Below are positions 22,665 to 35,702 of a DNA stretch of 64,000 nt, one piece after another. The translations under genes and the position numbers were made by a program. This stretch comes from Viridothelium virens (taxonomy: Eukaryota; Ascomycota; Dothideomycetes; Trypetheliales; Trypetheliaceae): assembly GCA_010094025.1 (NCBI GenBank), contig ML991778.1, forward strand, positions 490,275-554,274, in the 5' to 3' direction. Each line of letters starts with the position of its first letter. Position 1 is the first letter of the stretch. Below the pieces are notes generated by a model that worked only from the letters and a program-made list of their open reading frames with translations, was not told the origin of the DNA and ran no database searches.

Positions 22665-23551
22665 ATGGCAACTGAAGTCACCGACGAGCAACAATCTCCT
22701 TCTGCTCACGAAGACAATGGCAACGGCACTGGCCTGGGCGCCGACCCCAATCGTGGAGTCAAGCGTCCACGTCCCAGCGCTGCCGCCGACGACGACGACG
22801 ACGATGACGATAAACCCGGCCGCGAGCGAAGAAAGATTGAGATCAAGTTTATTCAGGACAAGAGCAGGAGACACATTACATTCTCCAAGCGGAAGGCTGG
22901 CATCATGAAAAAGGTCTGTCGCCTTCAATTGCGTATGCGCGCCGTGCGACCGCAATCCCATTTACCCACAACGCGCTCAAGCTCTACCACAACACCACAC
23001 GCGTCACAGTCACTAATGCGCCTTTGTTTACTTACAGGCATACGAATTATCTGTCTTGACTGGCACCCAAGTGCTTCTTCTGGTCGTGTCGGAGACCGGT
23101 CTGGTCTACACTTTTACCACTCCCAAGCTCCAGCCTCTCGTCACGAAGCCCGAAGGCAAGAACCTAATTCAAGTAAGTTTGCGCCAATCCCATACCAATT
23201 ATCGCTCAATTGCATTTACCGATACACCAAATGCAACCTGACTAACGTTGCTGTCAGGCCTGTCTCAACGCGCCCGAACCTGCCTCGGAATCAAATGGTG
23301 TTGACGGCGACGGCGGCGCCTCAGCTGTCGAATCCCCCGAAGACCACGCGCAAATTCCACAAGCATCGATGCCGCGTCAAACAAGCAATTCACAGCCCGC
23401 CTCGCTGCCGCCGGGTTACGGTATGACTCCAGAGCAGCAGCAACAACTCCAATACCAGGCATATCTACAGCAAACACAGCAACCGCCTCAGGGTGCGTAT
23501 CCAGGGATGCCCCACGGTGGCGGAATGCCACGGCACCCAGGCCACCAGTAA
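22665..23551 (+). CDS. mcm1: MADS-box transcription factor, Mcm1/SRF type
   Basis: Three exons: 22665-22913, 23038-23172 and 23258-23551, with introns of 124 and 85 nt, giving 225 residues. Residues 1-55 are acidic with a run of Asp. The SRF-type MADS box begins RRKIEIKFIQDKSRRHITFS and continues KRKAGIMKKAYELSVLTGTQ; the intron splits it at MKK/AYE. The SAM-type extension ends near ACLNAPEP. The tail is Gln/Pro/Gly-rich, as in fungal Mcm1 activators. Mcm1 binds CC(A/T)6GG boxes as a dimer and, with partners such as mating-type alpha proteins or Ste12, controls mating, cell cycle and development. Confidence 0.96.
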
Positions 23552-24191
23552 TTGAAGATAGCGGGCGTTGCACTAGGATCAGTGGCAACAGAACATTCTT
23601 ACAGAAATGGGATTCTGTAGAAACCGAATCGAGGGATGAGGTGGTGGGTGATGAATACCGGAGAGTGAAGGATTCTTAGCGGTCGGCGAATGATGGAGTG
23701 AACAGGATAGGACTACATCTCTTTAACATTCGACTGCGGAGGTGTTCAAGGGGTGTCCTTTCGGATTTCTCCCTAGAGTCATGGCCGCTTGACTTTTCTA
23801 CCCCCATTTCTTCGCATCTGTCTCCACTATACCTAAATATCTGCACTTCATTAAGGTAATATCCTGGCAAGGATGCGAGCTGCTGTCGCTGACCTCTTAA
23901 CAAACCGGGGAAGAGGAGGTTGCTCAGGTTACGCTGGTGATGGATACTGAGGAAAGGCACAGCACAGCTCGTTCTTTGTAAAAGCTATTCTCTCATACCC
24001 ATGCACCTCTCATTGAGCAATCCCATCTCAAATGTGATGCACTTGGACTGTGATGATTTTGCCTCTGATTTCAGATGCCGGCTTTGAAGCATTGTTGGCT
24101 CGAACTTCTACTTGACTAGCGATACCGTCTCTGGACCTTAACATCGAATAACTTCCAGCTCCAGTCCCTTGCCGCTGGTCTGTCCTATACT
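23552..24191. other. Convergent intergenic region
   Basis: 3' flanks of mcm1 and the WW-domain gene. No further feature recognised. Confidence 0.5.
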
Positions 24192-25193
24192 CTAATATTC
24201 ATACCTTCCATCCACATACGTATCTCTCTCCACGTAGTCATCACCCCTATTATCATCCACGTACGTTGTCTCCTCAACATAGTCATCTCTCCCCACGTCA
24301 TCATCCACGTATGTCGTCGTCTCCTGTACGTAACCAGGCCTTTCATCCACATATGTCGTCTCTTGAACATAATCAGGCCTCTCATCCACGTACACATCTC
24401 TCTGGACGTAGTCTACGGCTGGCCGCTCATCCACGTAGGTCGTATTCTCCTGCACCACGTAATCCGGCCTACCACCCACGTACTCCCTCTGTCCATAGCG
24501 CTCTTCATCCCGGTATCGCTCTTCGTCCCGATATCGCTCCTCGTCTCTGAACCTCTCCTCATCCCGATACTCATGCTCACGCCACTTCTCCTCCGCCCGA
24601 TATTTGTCCTTCTCCCAGTGCTCCTCAACCTTATGCCCTTCATGCATCAGCAGTGCGCCCGCGGCTAATCCACCCACTCCCGCCAGCGCTGCTCCACCCC
24701 ACCCAGGTCCGCCTGAGTGCTGCTTTCCCCGCTGCTGCTCGTCTACTACCGTCGTCGTTGTCTGCTGCGCATAGCCTCCCTGCGGCGGCGGAGGGGCCCC
24801 ATAGCCCTGTGGGTGAGGTGAGGCAGCGTAGCCCTGGGGTGGACCGCCGACGTGCGGAGGACCATAGGGCGCGGAGTAGCCGGGCGCCTGAGGAAAGTCC
24901 CAGGTGCGCTGACCGGACTGTTCATTTTCAAAGTAGTAGCGATTCGCGTGGAAGTCCCAGACAGCTCGCCACGGGGGAGGGCATGGTGGAGGCGGGGGCG
25001 CATGGGAGGGAGGACCACCATACGACTGCGGAGGGATAGGAGAGCCTTGTACACCCTCTTAGTTTAATCTTCGTAGTTTGTCATGATTGACAGTAGAACC
25101 ATGGCAGACGGCAGATCTTTATATATGGGTGGAGCCAAGACGATCAGTGGGGAATCATCACTTACGTGGCGGTGGTGGATGATGACCAAACAT
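24192..25193 (-). CDS. WW-domain protein with Tyr-Val repeat tail
   Basis: Two exons: 25193-25166 and 25057-24192, with an intron of 108 nt (GTAAGT..AAG), giving 297 residues. A Pro-rich start is followed by a WW domain with WRAVWDFHANRYYFENE and a second Trp in RTWDFP. Then come a Gly/Pro/Gln-rich stretch, a Gly-zipper-like segment (GWGGAALAGVGGLAAGALL), a charged stretch with RYRDEERYRDEERY repeats and a tail built of units like YVDERPDYVQETT. WW domains bind proline-rich ligands; the Gly-rich segment could contact membranes. The role is unknown. The start was chosen because MFGHHPPPP joins in phase to the WW exon. Confidence 0.75.
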
Positions 25194-26084
25194 CTTGGCC
25201 GCTCGGTAGAAGATATGTCAACAAAGTGACAGGGATGGCGCTTGGGAAAATTAAGAAGCTCTGGAAGCTCCACTGGGTCCAAGGGTCTTGGCAATGCTTA
25301 AATACTCGAGTGCTTCGCTAAACGAATCCACGTGCAGAGATCTCGAACACCAGAACACCACAGAGAGGGAGGCCCGTCAGCTGCGCCTCTGCAAGAAGGA
25401 AGCTGTGCTGTAACACGGGGTCCGCACACTGGGGCGAATCTAGACTTCGGATTCGTGCTGATCGCAGGATGATCCTTGAGCTCTGGGGAACGAGCTCTCA
25501 AGCCCTGGTGGCTCTTCCGTCAGAGTTCAAGCAGCACACACCAAACACCTCACTCCACTAAACCGTAGACCCCGCTTCCAGCCATTCGAACGTCGCTACC
25601 AAAAATACGCCTTCATAGCCTTGTGATTGCGGGGTATCATTTATATTGCTTGTCATTATCCTCTTCGTACCATTTGCTGTTTTCGAAAAATATTCGTTGA
25701 CGTGTAGGACAGCTACTTATTGCATGTCCATTGCTTTTCAATTTCTATTACTCTATTCCAGGCTTGATTGCTTTCACCCTGGCCATCCCAACCCCAGCCC
25801 GAAATTTCCGCCGGTTCTGCAGCCAAGCTGCATCAAATCATTGGCTTGCGATTAGTACAGTATTTGTACTTGTACTCGTCCAATTCCTCCAGCTTCCTCG
25901 CTTCGAACTCGTCCTCCAACACCCGCTTTACTCGGGCTTTCTGTCCTCGCGTACACCTCCAGATCAGGGCTTCTCGAAATTGTACAGTCCTTTTGCGGAT
26001 GAGGATAGAGTCTGCTTGCCGAAAACCGCTACTGGAGCGGTAGCGAGTCCCTCCGGCACATTCAATAAACCATATCAGCGCAGT
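25194..26084. promoter_or_regulatory. Divergent promoter region between WW gene and glucokinase
   Basis: 890 bp. The glucokinase frame stays open upstream to about 25731 but has no ATG before 26085, so this is most likely its promoter and leader. Confidence 0.5.
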
Positions 26085-27677
26085 ATGACACTCGTGGAAG
26101 AGGCGCAGAAGGTGGCTAGGGAGTTTGATTATCCGGCGAGTGAGCTACAACGAGCGATTGAGAGGTTTGGAGAGCAGATGCGTGAGTTCATGATGATCAA
26201 AACTTATATCGAGCATGATAATGGAACTCAAAACGGGCTGACTGAGGCATAAATAGGTGATGGGCTCCAGAGGTCTGGCTCTACTTTGTCTCAAATTCCC
26301 ACCTTCGTCACTGCAGTCCCCAATGGCACCGAAAAGGGCCTTTACATGGCTGTCGATCTCGGTGGCACCAATTTCCGTGTCTGTTCCATCCAATTGCACG
26401 GCAATTCGACCTTCTCCCTGACTCAATCCAAAGTCGCTATCCCCCGCGAACTTATGGTCGCCAAGACATCGAAAGAACTCTTCTCCTTTCTTGCCAAGCA
26501 AATAGAGGCATTTCTCAAGCAGCATCATGAAGAACACTACGAGGGACACATTCGAAGAAGAAAGACCATGAGCAAAGGAGAGGGTTTCAAAGAGGAGGAG
26601 ATCTTCAATTTAGGATTTACGTTCAGTTTTCCTGTACAGCAAAACGGCATCAATCGCGGCACCCTTCTCCGCTGGACCAAAGGTTTCGACATTGCTGACA
26701 CCGTTGGGAAAGACGTCTGCGCCCTCCTGCAGGAGGAAATCGATGCCTTACATCTTCCTGTTCGCGTCGCCGCTCTTGTCAATGACACCGTCGGCACTCT
26801 CATGGCCCGCTCTTATACTTCTCCGGGTAAAACCGGTACTCTTCTCGGAGCCATCTTCGGAACAGGCACCAATGGCGCCTACGTCGAGAAACTCTCCAAA
26901 ATCCGCAAGCTGACCGAGTTGAACGATGTCGCCAGCTACGACACCAGCACCGGCGAAATGATCATCAACACCGAATGGGGCTCCTTCGACAACGAGCAAG
27001 CCGTCCTCCCCACCACCCCCTACGACGCAGGCCTCGACGCCGACAGCGTCAACCCAGGCATCCAAATGTTCGAGAAGCGCGTCTCCGGCATGTTCCTCGG
27101 CGAGATCCTACGCCGCGCCGTGCTCAGCCTGGTGCGCAACCCGTCGGTGCCGCTCTTCTCCGACGAAAACTCCTCCCTCAACGACGTGCACTCCACCACC
27201 AACATCGCCGACTCCTCGGGCCTCTGGCGCACCTGGGGCCTCGACACCAGCTTCCTCAGCATCGCGCATGGCGACGAGAGCGCTGGCCTGCGCATCACCC
27301 GCCAGGCCCTCGATAAGGAGTACGGCATCACGGCGGCGAGCGAGGAGGACGCGGAGGCGGTGAAGGCGATTGCGTCGGCGGTTGGGCGACGGGCGGCGCG
27401 GTTGTCAGCGGTGGCGATTGGGGCAGTGGTGCTGAATTCGGAGAAGCTGAGGGAGTCGGAGACGGAGCCTGTGGACGTGGGCGTGGATGGTTCGCTTGTT
27501 GAGTTTTATCCTGGGTTTGAAGAGTACATTCGCGAGGCGCTGAGGGAGGTCCCGGAGATTGGTGAGAAGGGGGAGAAGAGGATCCGCATTGGGATTGCAA
27601 AGGATGGGAGTGGAGTTGGAGCGGCGCTCATTGCGCTGGTGGCAGGAAAGGTCAATCCCCCGACCGAGAATGATTGA
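26085..27677 (+). CDS. glk1: Glucokinase
   Basis: Two exons: 26085-26181 and 26257-27677, with an intron of 75 nt, giving 505 residues. The ATG at 26085 is the first in frame and yields MTLVEEAQKVAREF, matching the N-terminal helix of fungal glucokinases. Visible family motifs are the phosphate loop VDLGGTNFRV (about 65-75), the sugar-binding LGFTFSFPVQQ and LRWTKGF, the catalytic Asp in LVNDTVGTL and GTGTNGAYVE. An insert around EGHIRRRKTM is typical of Aspergillus-type glucokinase, which separates it from hexokinase. It phosphorylates glucose to glucose-6-phosphate with ATP in the cytosol. The second exon shifts to a higher G+C, Ala-rich stretch after about 26,950, still in frame. Confidence 0.95.
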
Positions 27678-29030
27678 CTATATGGTAGAGCGGGGGGATC
27701 CCAAAAGAGAACTTGGAGTGAGTGGTTTAGGGGGAAGTTGAGGGAAGTCATATATGTGCATGTTTAAGTATCATGCTCAGGATGATAATCGTGAAGACTA
27801 AGGTATGGTGGCGTGGGCGGGCACGTGTGCAATCCAGTGGCGTAAGATTGGATCTGGATGATCTATCTAGAAATGTCGAAGCATTTTGAATGGCAAAGGA
27901 TTTGTTTAGGCGGATGGTTCGTAAAGGTTTGGTTGGTGCATGATTATTTTGGATCGTCATTTTGTTTCAAAATTCGCATTGAGAAGCAGCTGGACGGTCC
28001 ACAGGCCAATGATGTATCTTCTGAGAAATGTGCTTCTTGTGCCTATTTTGAATAGTATTTAAAGCAACATTGAATATATTTTGATATCATGCTGAAGGTA
28101 GCTTTTTACCCCATTAACGGAGCCAGATAAACCCTCTGACTAACTCGAGTTTCAGACTTTTATCGTATTGAAAAGACTTTGGCGACTCTCAATGTGTCAT
28201 TCCAAAGGTAAGGTTGCGGCGTAGGGTGAGAGTCATCTCTTTCTGGGGCTTAGATTGTCCCCAATATTCGTAGAGAAGAGAAATTGCTGATTTTATTGTA
28301 GAATTGTATATAGTGTACTTGCTGTAGAGTCGAAGCTTAGCGAAAACGTAACACAAGACGGTTACTCTAACGTAAAAGTAAATGCAGTATGAAAATAACT
28401 TGGCTTGCCCATTCAAGCACGCAAGCTGGTGAGTGAATTGAGACACCCTGCAGGCAGATCAAAGTCTAATTAGAAGGAACGTCAAATATTACTCAGGTGA
28501 GATGTGCCACGTATTTTCAGAGCTGTAGTTAACAAGGCTCTTCGAGACCTATTTGTGAAGCCGACGCGTCGCGTGCTGTAGAGTAGTGACGCATTTCGGT
28601 ACTTGCCGACATCGACTTCAAAGAAAGTTAGAAGTCATCTTGGCTCCATATGTCCATTCACAGCGCACATTCCTGGCTTTTAGCTCAAGGAAATCACTCT
28701 GCTCCGCGTACCAGTGATTGGTTCCTTAGGGATTCACTCTGCGGGCAATGACTTCACCATAAATTTGCTTGTGAGGTCTCGACTTATAACTCGACCTTCA
28801 ATACGAACTCCTGCCGCCAACAGCAACACTACCTAACCACTACCCTTGTGGTGGCCAGACGCGATCTTCCCCAGCTCTTCAAGCCCTCTATACTGCCTGC
28901 GAAGCACCTGTGTAAGGCGCAACCGCGCCGGATAAATGGTGGTTGGTGGGGGAGGATGAACCATTCCAATCAAAAGGCTGCGTAGTGAAGTTGTAGCCTC
29001 ACGCCTTGGTGGAGATATAATTTCGACAAC
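27678..29030. other. Intergenic region, 1.35 kb
   Basis: Lies between glucokinase and sen1, both on the plus strand. Mostly A+T-rich with short open frames only; nothing recognised. The sen1 promoter is expected in the right part. Confidence 0.55.
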
Positions 29031-32000
29031 ATGGCCGAAGTTGCCCAAGCACTTCAGTGAGGAATTATCTCTGGTCGCCAAGATCTTTGGATTTCTATAC
29101 TAAACATCAACAGGCAGCTGCAGCAGCTACCAGACGGCCTCCACCTGCTCTGTCCTCGATCTAGTCCTGAAGATACCAGCTGTTGGTTTGAGGAAGACCT
29201 ATCAAAGTCACCGGATGAATCTAGTGAAACGAGTGGGACCAGTACACGAAGAGAGGAGCGTCTACAAGAAGTGAGGAAACGGAAGGAAATACTGCTGCAA
29301 AGTCTCCTTATCTTCGCCTATAACGGCTCCGATGCTTTGGAGTTCCAAAAGTGGCTTAGGAAGCGGCTTGAGGAGCAGCTCCAGTGCTGCGATGTTTGCA
29401 TACGGGAATACCATCGAGCTAGAAAAGAGTTGAAAGCGAAGCTCGAAGAGTGAGGCATCGACGAGATCAGACTTGCAGAACCAAGTGTTACTAATACATG
29501 ATTAGAGAGTACCACGAAGAGCAAGTGACAGAGCTGTGCAACTTCTACGATGATATGGACATTGAGCGGATCAGAAATGGCCTTGATCATGCGACAAAAG
29601 ACCTCCTGGATACCGAGCCTGCCGCACGTAGTATCAATTCGACAGATAGAAAGGGTACGTATGCTATCTTCGAGGCCCTTAATTGCGAGGTATTTCTCCG
29701 TAACGAGACTCTCCTCAAAGATGTATTCGACAAACCCTTTCAGCTGGTGCAGACTAAGAGGCGTCTGAGACTCAACGGCTATGCTCTGGCCATGACGTTG
29801 TTCTTATTCGGCAACAACGACGATCGAGCTACATGGGCCTACATGAGCTGGCTAAAGGCGAAACGCAACATTACCGGTACGGAGTTTGATTGGAACGTGC
29901 GGGAACCGCTAAAAGAGGCTATGGAACGCATACAGACTGCGACAATGGACACGGACTTTCTGTATACCTTCTGGCACGCAGCACATGTCATGGTCGACAA
30001 AATGGACAAAGAGGTCATGACGCATCATCTCCGTTCTCTTGAGAAAAATATTTCCAATCTGGCTCTTGAAAATATCCAGTGCGACTCGACTGCGTTTTCG
30101 GATGTGTTATCGGTAATCAGAAGGATCCTAGAGGAGTCACCGAATGATTTTTGGGATGCAATGGGTACCCTCCCGCCATCCTCAATTGTGGACCAAGTCT
30201 TTGGCAATCAAACCCTCGACCAAGTCATGCTCAGGGTCGATCCGGAGAATAGAGAAGACATGCAGCTGATGGAAGCGTCTCTTACCTGGACTGAACCCTT
30301 CATGGCTTCAATCAAGATTAACAACCAATACCCAGCCTGTCGAGCTCTAACAAGCCAACTACTTGATCGATTTCAAAATGATCGTTATGCTCGAGAAGCG
30401 CGACGAATTACGTACCAGATGGGTATCCAATTCATCCGAGATATCCTCAAGGGATTGGTCGAAGCGAGCGAGACTCCAGGTTCCGTCAACAGCGTTACGG
30501 TGCATGAAATCTTGAAGCTTGTTGAGCAATACCTCCCACGTATCTTAATTGATGCAGGGGAAACTTTGACAAACGAGGAAAATTCAGAAAATACTGAAAA
30601 CGCATTGGCAATCATCGAGTTGACAGTCAAGCTGGACATTCAGGCTCTAGAAGCCGAGAAGGAGACCTCAGCTGGCAAGAAGTCGCTTCAGCACGAAGTT
30701 CCAGATTCATCCGCAGCCATGTGGAATTTGATCTCCCAAGCCAACAAGAATCGAAATGTCCATCTCGCGTCTAGTATACTCCAAGGAGCCCGTGGTGTTG
30801 TCGGTCTCGAGAAAATTCTGGTGAAGGATGGCGAATCTCTATCAAAGGATCAAGCACGGTTCAACGAGACATTAGATCGGTTTTCAACTCACCTCGCTGA
30901 GATCCTGGAGACCATCAGCTACTCACCCTCGGAAGACCTTGAAAAATTGCTCTCTAAGCAAGAGTCTGCTACCGCAGTCTTGGCTCCGTTATTCTCTTCC
31001 GAGGCCGACGTTCAATATGCCGCAATCAACCTGCTGAAGGTCGCTACGCATCAGACAGGTCGTATGGAGGCTATTGGAACCTTGCTGGAAAGTCAATATG
31101 CAAAAACTCTAACAGCACTTAGTCTCTCGATTCGTCGAGTAGCACGCAACCGCATCTTTGCGCCGATGAGCAATTTTCTCAAGATATGCAAAGACGCAAT
31201 TGAGAAAATGTGTGATCAGAATGGGCTCCTACGGTCACGAGACCTTTCTGTTGAAGAGAGGAGAGGTACAGAGACCTTCTGGCAATCCATCTGGCAAGCA
31301 CTTGCTGTCATTTTCGATGCCACCGAAGCCTGGTCTAGCACTAGGTCTAAGCAAAAGGAAAGCATGATGGATTTTTGCCGGAATACCATGGAATTTGCAG
31401 AAAGCACATATGACCGGTACGCCATAATTGCTGGTGCAGTCAGTCCTCCAGACGCAAGATCAACGCCGGAAGACCGTACCAATCTCCGCAAGCGACTTCT
31501 GCAACATCCGAAAGCCACGACGGGCATGATGGTTCGGTGGCTTCGCTTGCGTGATGACTTCCTCATAAGCAAATCAGTATCCCTGATCAGCAATTTGCTT
31601 GTTCGTCTGAAAGATGTGAACATTGAGCTCTCACAAGACACCTTGTATTTTATTGAGGATACGACGAACGGGAAAATCAGAACAAACTTGACCCGCAATC
31701 AACAGGCAGAGCTTCTCCGTGGCTTAGAGTATCATGTGGGACACGCAGTCGCTACAGCTGTGGACGAGCCTAAAACCAGAGTCAAAGAGCAGACAACACT
31801 CACAAGCTCGGGCGCACGCGTGAAGGCTGAGCTTGGAGGTAAGACCCAGCAACTCGACTTTGACAAATGGCGGGCCGTCGGTAAAAGCCAGGATGGTATT
31901 AAGAAAGAGAAAGAAGGCTCAGACGAACTGGACAAATTACTGTCCGATACCTCAAAGACTGCTCAAACGCTAAAGGCTCGGGGAGGATTGGGTGCTCAAG

Positions 32001-35000
32001 TTGGGCCAGTCACGAAGAAAGCGGCGCAGGCGCAGAAGACTGATCCCAATGAATTTATGAAGAAACGTCAAGCTGAGATAGAGGCGAAAAAGAAGCGAGA
32101 TGCCATGGCTATCGCTGCAGCCAAGAAAAGCACTGGGCCTGGTAAGGTCACGCCGATGCCCACGGCTGACAAGGGTACAGGTATGATGGTCTCTTCTGAA
32201 GAAGAGTCTTCTGAGGATGAAGAAGCGACTGAAATGGACCGTCAACTATTTGGTATCGATCCCAAGAAGAAAAAGACGGCTAACCTTACAGCGTATGAAG
32301 AGGAAAAGAGGAAAGCACTTGCCAAAGAAAAGGCCAGAGGTCCAGTGAAGAAGCAGAGATACCAGCGATCTGCAAAGGACCTGCGAGCACGTCTGGCACC
32401 AGATCTGTCGCCTCTGCACAAGACCATCCTAGGCTGGGATTACTTTCACGAAGGGGATTTCCCACCGGACTCATATAGAGAGGACTATACAATGGTTTCT
32501 TCGAAATTCAAAAGCCCACAGGAGTACAAGAATACCTTCCAACCTCTGCTTACGCTCGAAGCCTGGCAAGGATTTGTCAAGGCACGAGAGGAAGATAATC
32601 CTCGCACTTTCGAAGTGAAGATTGCCAATCGATCTAGCGTGGATGCTTTTAGTGAGGTGAGCACCGTGATGACACACGCAGAGAACAAAGAAATCAGTAT
32701 TGCCGAGGGCGACATTGTTCTACTCTCCAAGAGCCGTCGCCCAACTACTTCACCTAACGATCCACATTGCTTGGGACGCGTCTTCCGTATTACTCGAAAG
32801 AAAGATTCCCTGGAGGTCTTGTACAGGGTCATCCCTGGTCAATCTCTCGTATCATCACTTGTGCCGAACTCAAGTGTCTATGGCGCCAAGATCCTCTCAA
32901 TGATACCTTTGGAGAGGGAATACGGTGCTCTGACAGGTCTGGAATACTATGACCTGTGCATGGAGATTGTTAACGCCAGTCCATCGCCGTTGCTAAATTA
33001 CAACGAGAAGCAACTTGAAACAATCATTGCTAATTACCAAGTCAACAAAGCGCAGGCAAAAGCCGTCAAGTCGGCGATTGATAATGATGCGTTCACGTTA
33101 ATCCAAGGTCCTCCAGGGTCAGGGAAGACAAAGACCATTGTTGGCATTGTGGGTGCCCTGCTCACGGGTAGTATTCGCGAGAAGGCGGCAGCTATTCCCC
33201 AGCCAAAACAGCTCAATCACAACGGCTTTCCAGTGAACAATGCGGCTTCACCCCCGAAGAAGATGCTTGTTTGCGCGCCTAGCAATGCTGCTGTTGATGA
33301 ATTGGTAATGCGTTTCAAAGAAGGGGTAAAAACACTCGACGGTCGCTTCCAAAAGGTCTCGGTCGTTCGTCTCGGTCGTAGTGATGCCATGAACGCAAAT
33401 GTCATCGATGTCACGCTTGACGAACTCGTCAATGCAAGACTCAATGCTGGATCTGGCGATGTCGGTAACTCCCGCGAAGAAACGTCAAAGCTCATGCGAG
33501 AGCATCAGCAAGTTTCCGAACAACTTCGTGAAGCTCGTACAGCGCTTGACAAAGCAGAGGGCAACGGCAAAAAGGCACCAGCAGATGTCAAGGAGAAATT
33601 CGAGACTCTCAGGCGACAGAAAACAATGCTTTCGACCAAGATCGATAGCGCCCGAGATAATGAGAACATGGCACACCGCGCCGCAGATATAAACCGCAAG
33701 CGTGCCCAACAAGCTGTCCTTGATGAGGCTCATGTTCTTTGCGCCACTCTCTCCGGATCTGGTCATGACATGTTCCAAAACCTTAACATTGAGTTCGAGA
33801 CTGTGGTCGTCGACGAAGCCGCCCAGTGCGTCGAAATGAGCGCGCTGATCCCGCTTAAATACGGGTGTGCGAAATGTATCCTTGTTGGTGACCCGAAGCA
33901 ACTGCCGCCCACCGTGTTCTCCAAAGAAGCGGCGAGATTCCAATATGAACAATCTCTCTTCGCCCGCATGGCGAACAATAGCCCCAACGATGTACATCTC
34001 TTGGATGTTCAATATCGTATGCATCCCGAAATCTCCGCCTTTCCCAGCGCCACATTCTACGATGGCCGCCTTCTCGACGGCGATAACATGGCGAAGCTTC
34101 GACGACGCCCATGGCACGCCGATGCGCTTCTGGGCCCGTATCGCTTCTTCGACGTGCAAGGTCAGCACCAGACCTCTACCAAAGGCCACTCTCTCATCAA
34201 CATCGCCGAGATTGAAGCTGCAATGCAACTCTATGACCGCTTGACCACGGGCTACCGAACCAAGTTTGAGCTGAGCGGAAAAGTTGGAATCATCACTCCT
34301 TATAAGTCGCAATTGCGCGAACTGCGAGATCGCTTCACCCGCCGCTACGGCGCGACGGTCAAAGACACCGTGGAATTCAATACCACGGATGCCTTCCAAG
34401 GTCGCGAATCCGAAGTCATCATCTTTAGCTGCGTGCGTGCCTCCCCTGCTGGCGGTATCGGTTTCTTGCAGGATATTCGCCGCATGAATGTCGGTTTAAC
34501 TAGAGCCAAGAGCAGTCTATGGGTGCTAGGCAACTCCTCGAGTCTTGTACGAGGCGAATTTTGGAAGAAGCTTGTGGAAGACGCTAAGGGTAGGGGGCGA
34601 TACACTGAGGGAAACCTGCAGGCAAAGTTAAGGGAAGGTGCGAGAGCGGCGAACGAGAGCAACGTGATGTATGATACGTCAGTCAAAAAGAAGGCAATTG
34701 GCGATGGGTCGGCAGGACACGATTCAAAATCGCAGGCTGAGGTCAAGCGCGAGCCTACAGAAGATGCCGATATGCTGGATAGCAGCGATGAGGATGAAAA
34801 GGAGCTCTTTGGTAGTTCGCGCAGTGCCACTCCCGCGCCTGCTGCAACTGCATTGAAGAAGGAACGGGACATTAAAGATGAAGCGAGCGGTGGTGAGGAT
34901 GTGGTCATGAAAGATGCCCCTGTATCCGATGAAGATAGTGGCACGCGCTCATCGACGCCCATGTCGAGGTCCTCTACTCCCTCGAGTATGCCTGGACGCC

Positions 35001-35098
35001 ACGGGATTAGGAAGCCGACGGGTGCTATCCCGAATAAGGTAATGAAGAAGCGGCCTAAGGCGAATCCCTTACTTCCACCAAAGAGAACCAAGAATTGA
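29031..35098 (+). CDS. sen1: Sen1/senataxin superfamily 1 RNA-DNA helicase
   Basis: Three exons: 29031-29056, 29114-29449 and 29506-35098, with introns of 57 and 56 nt, giving 1,984 residues. The two small exons restore the Sen1 N-terminus (LPDGLHLLCP, then EEQLQCCDVCIREYHRARKE). The first 900 residues form the helical Sen1 N-terminal domain. After a charged linker the helicase core has Walker A GPPGSGKTKTIV (about 1,320), motif II VDEAAQCVEMSALIPL (about 1,556), GDPKQLPPTVFS, QYRMHPEIS and motif VI MNVGLTRAKSSLWVLG (about 1,786). A basic and acidic tail with RRSSTP-like serines ends in a likely nuclear signal (MKKRPKANP). Sen1 unwinds RNA:DNA hybrids, ends transcription of non-coding RNAs and limits R-loops. 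Confidence 0.96.
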
Positions 35099-35702
35099 GG
35101 CTCAGGAAATAGTTCTTAATACTCAACTGGGTTGACGAGTTTTTATTATCATGAGAATAATTCAATTGTAGATCGCAACGTTTCCAGAGATTCCACTAAG
35201 CTGCGTCACTTAGTTCGGAGATAGATCCTACATTCCAGCCGCAACCCTGGCGCATGAAGTCCCTTCAGTAGCGACCGGGCGAATTGCATGAGGATATTGA
35301 ACAGGTGACGTGTACTAATAGTATGCAGGTCTCTTTTGTATGATCTACGAGTCCCAGTATCATTGTCATATAGGCAACTCCACTTCAGAAGATCAAGCTT
35401 CCTTCAGGGTCTGAGCCGATAACGAAGATTTGAAAGGTAGGGATGGGTCACATGGTACCGGCTCCATCAGCGCTGTGACCTAGTAGTGATAATTAGTCAG
35501 GCTCCTGGTGTGGTTCCTGAGGCTGTGATAGGGAGCGATCGCACTCCGTCACAGATTTTTTGGTCACTGGTCAGTAATTACCGCATGAAGTATTCCATTT
35601 TTAATTCATACTCAATTCACTGTTCTTTTTCCTACCCAAGCAGTAGTGGCAACAACTCGTTAGTAAACTTTTTTCTTGTATCTCCGAACGTGCCGTAGAT
35701 CA
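35099..35702. other. Intergenic region
   Basis: 3' flank of sen1 and 5' flank of the next plus-strand gene. No feature recognised. Confidence 0.5.

Noticed and set aside
25731-26084. In-frame upstream extension of glucokinase with hydrophobic residues
   Set aside because: There is no ATG before 26085, and the family N-terminus begins at that ATG, so this is leader sequence.
33485-35091. Long minus-strand frames inside sen1
   Set aside because: Antisense shadows of a highly conserved helicase exon; no family character.
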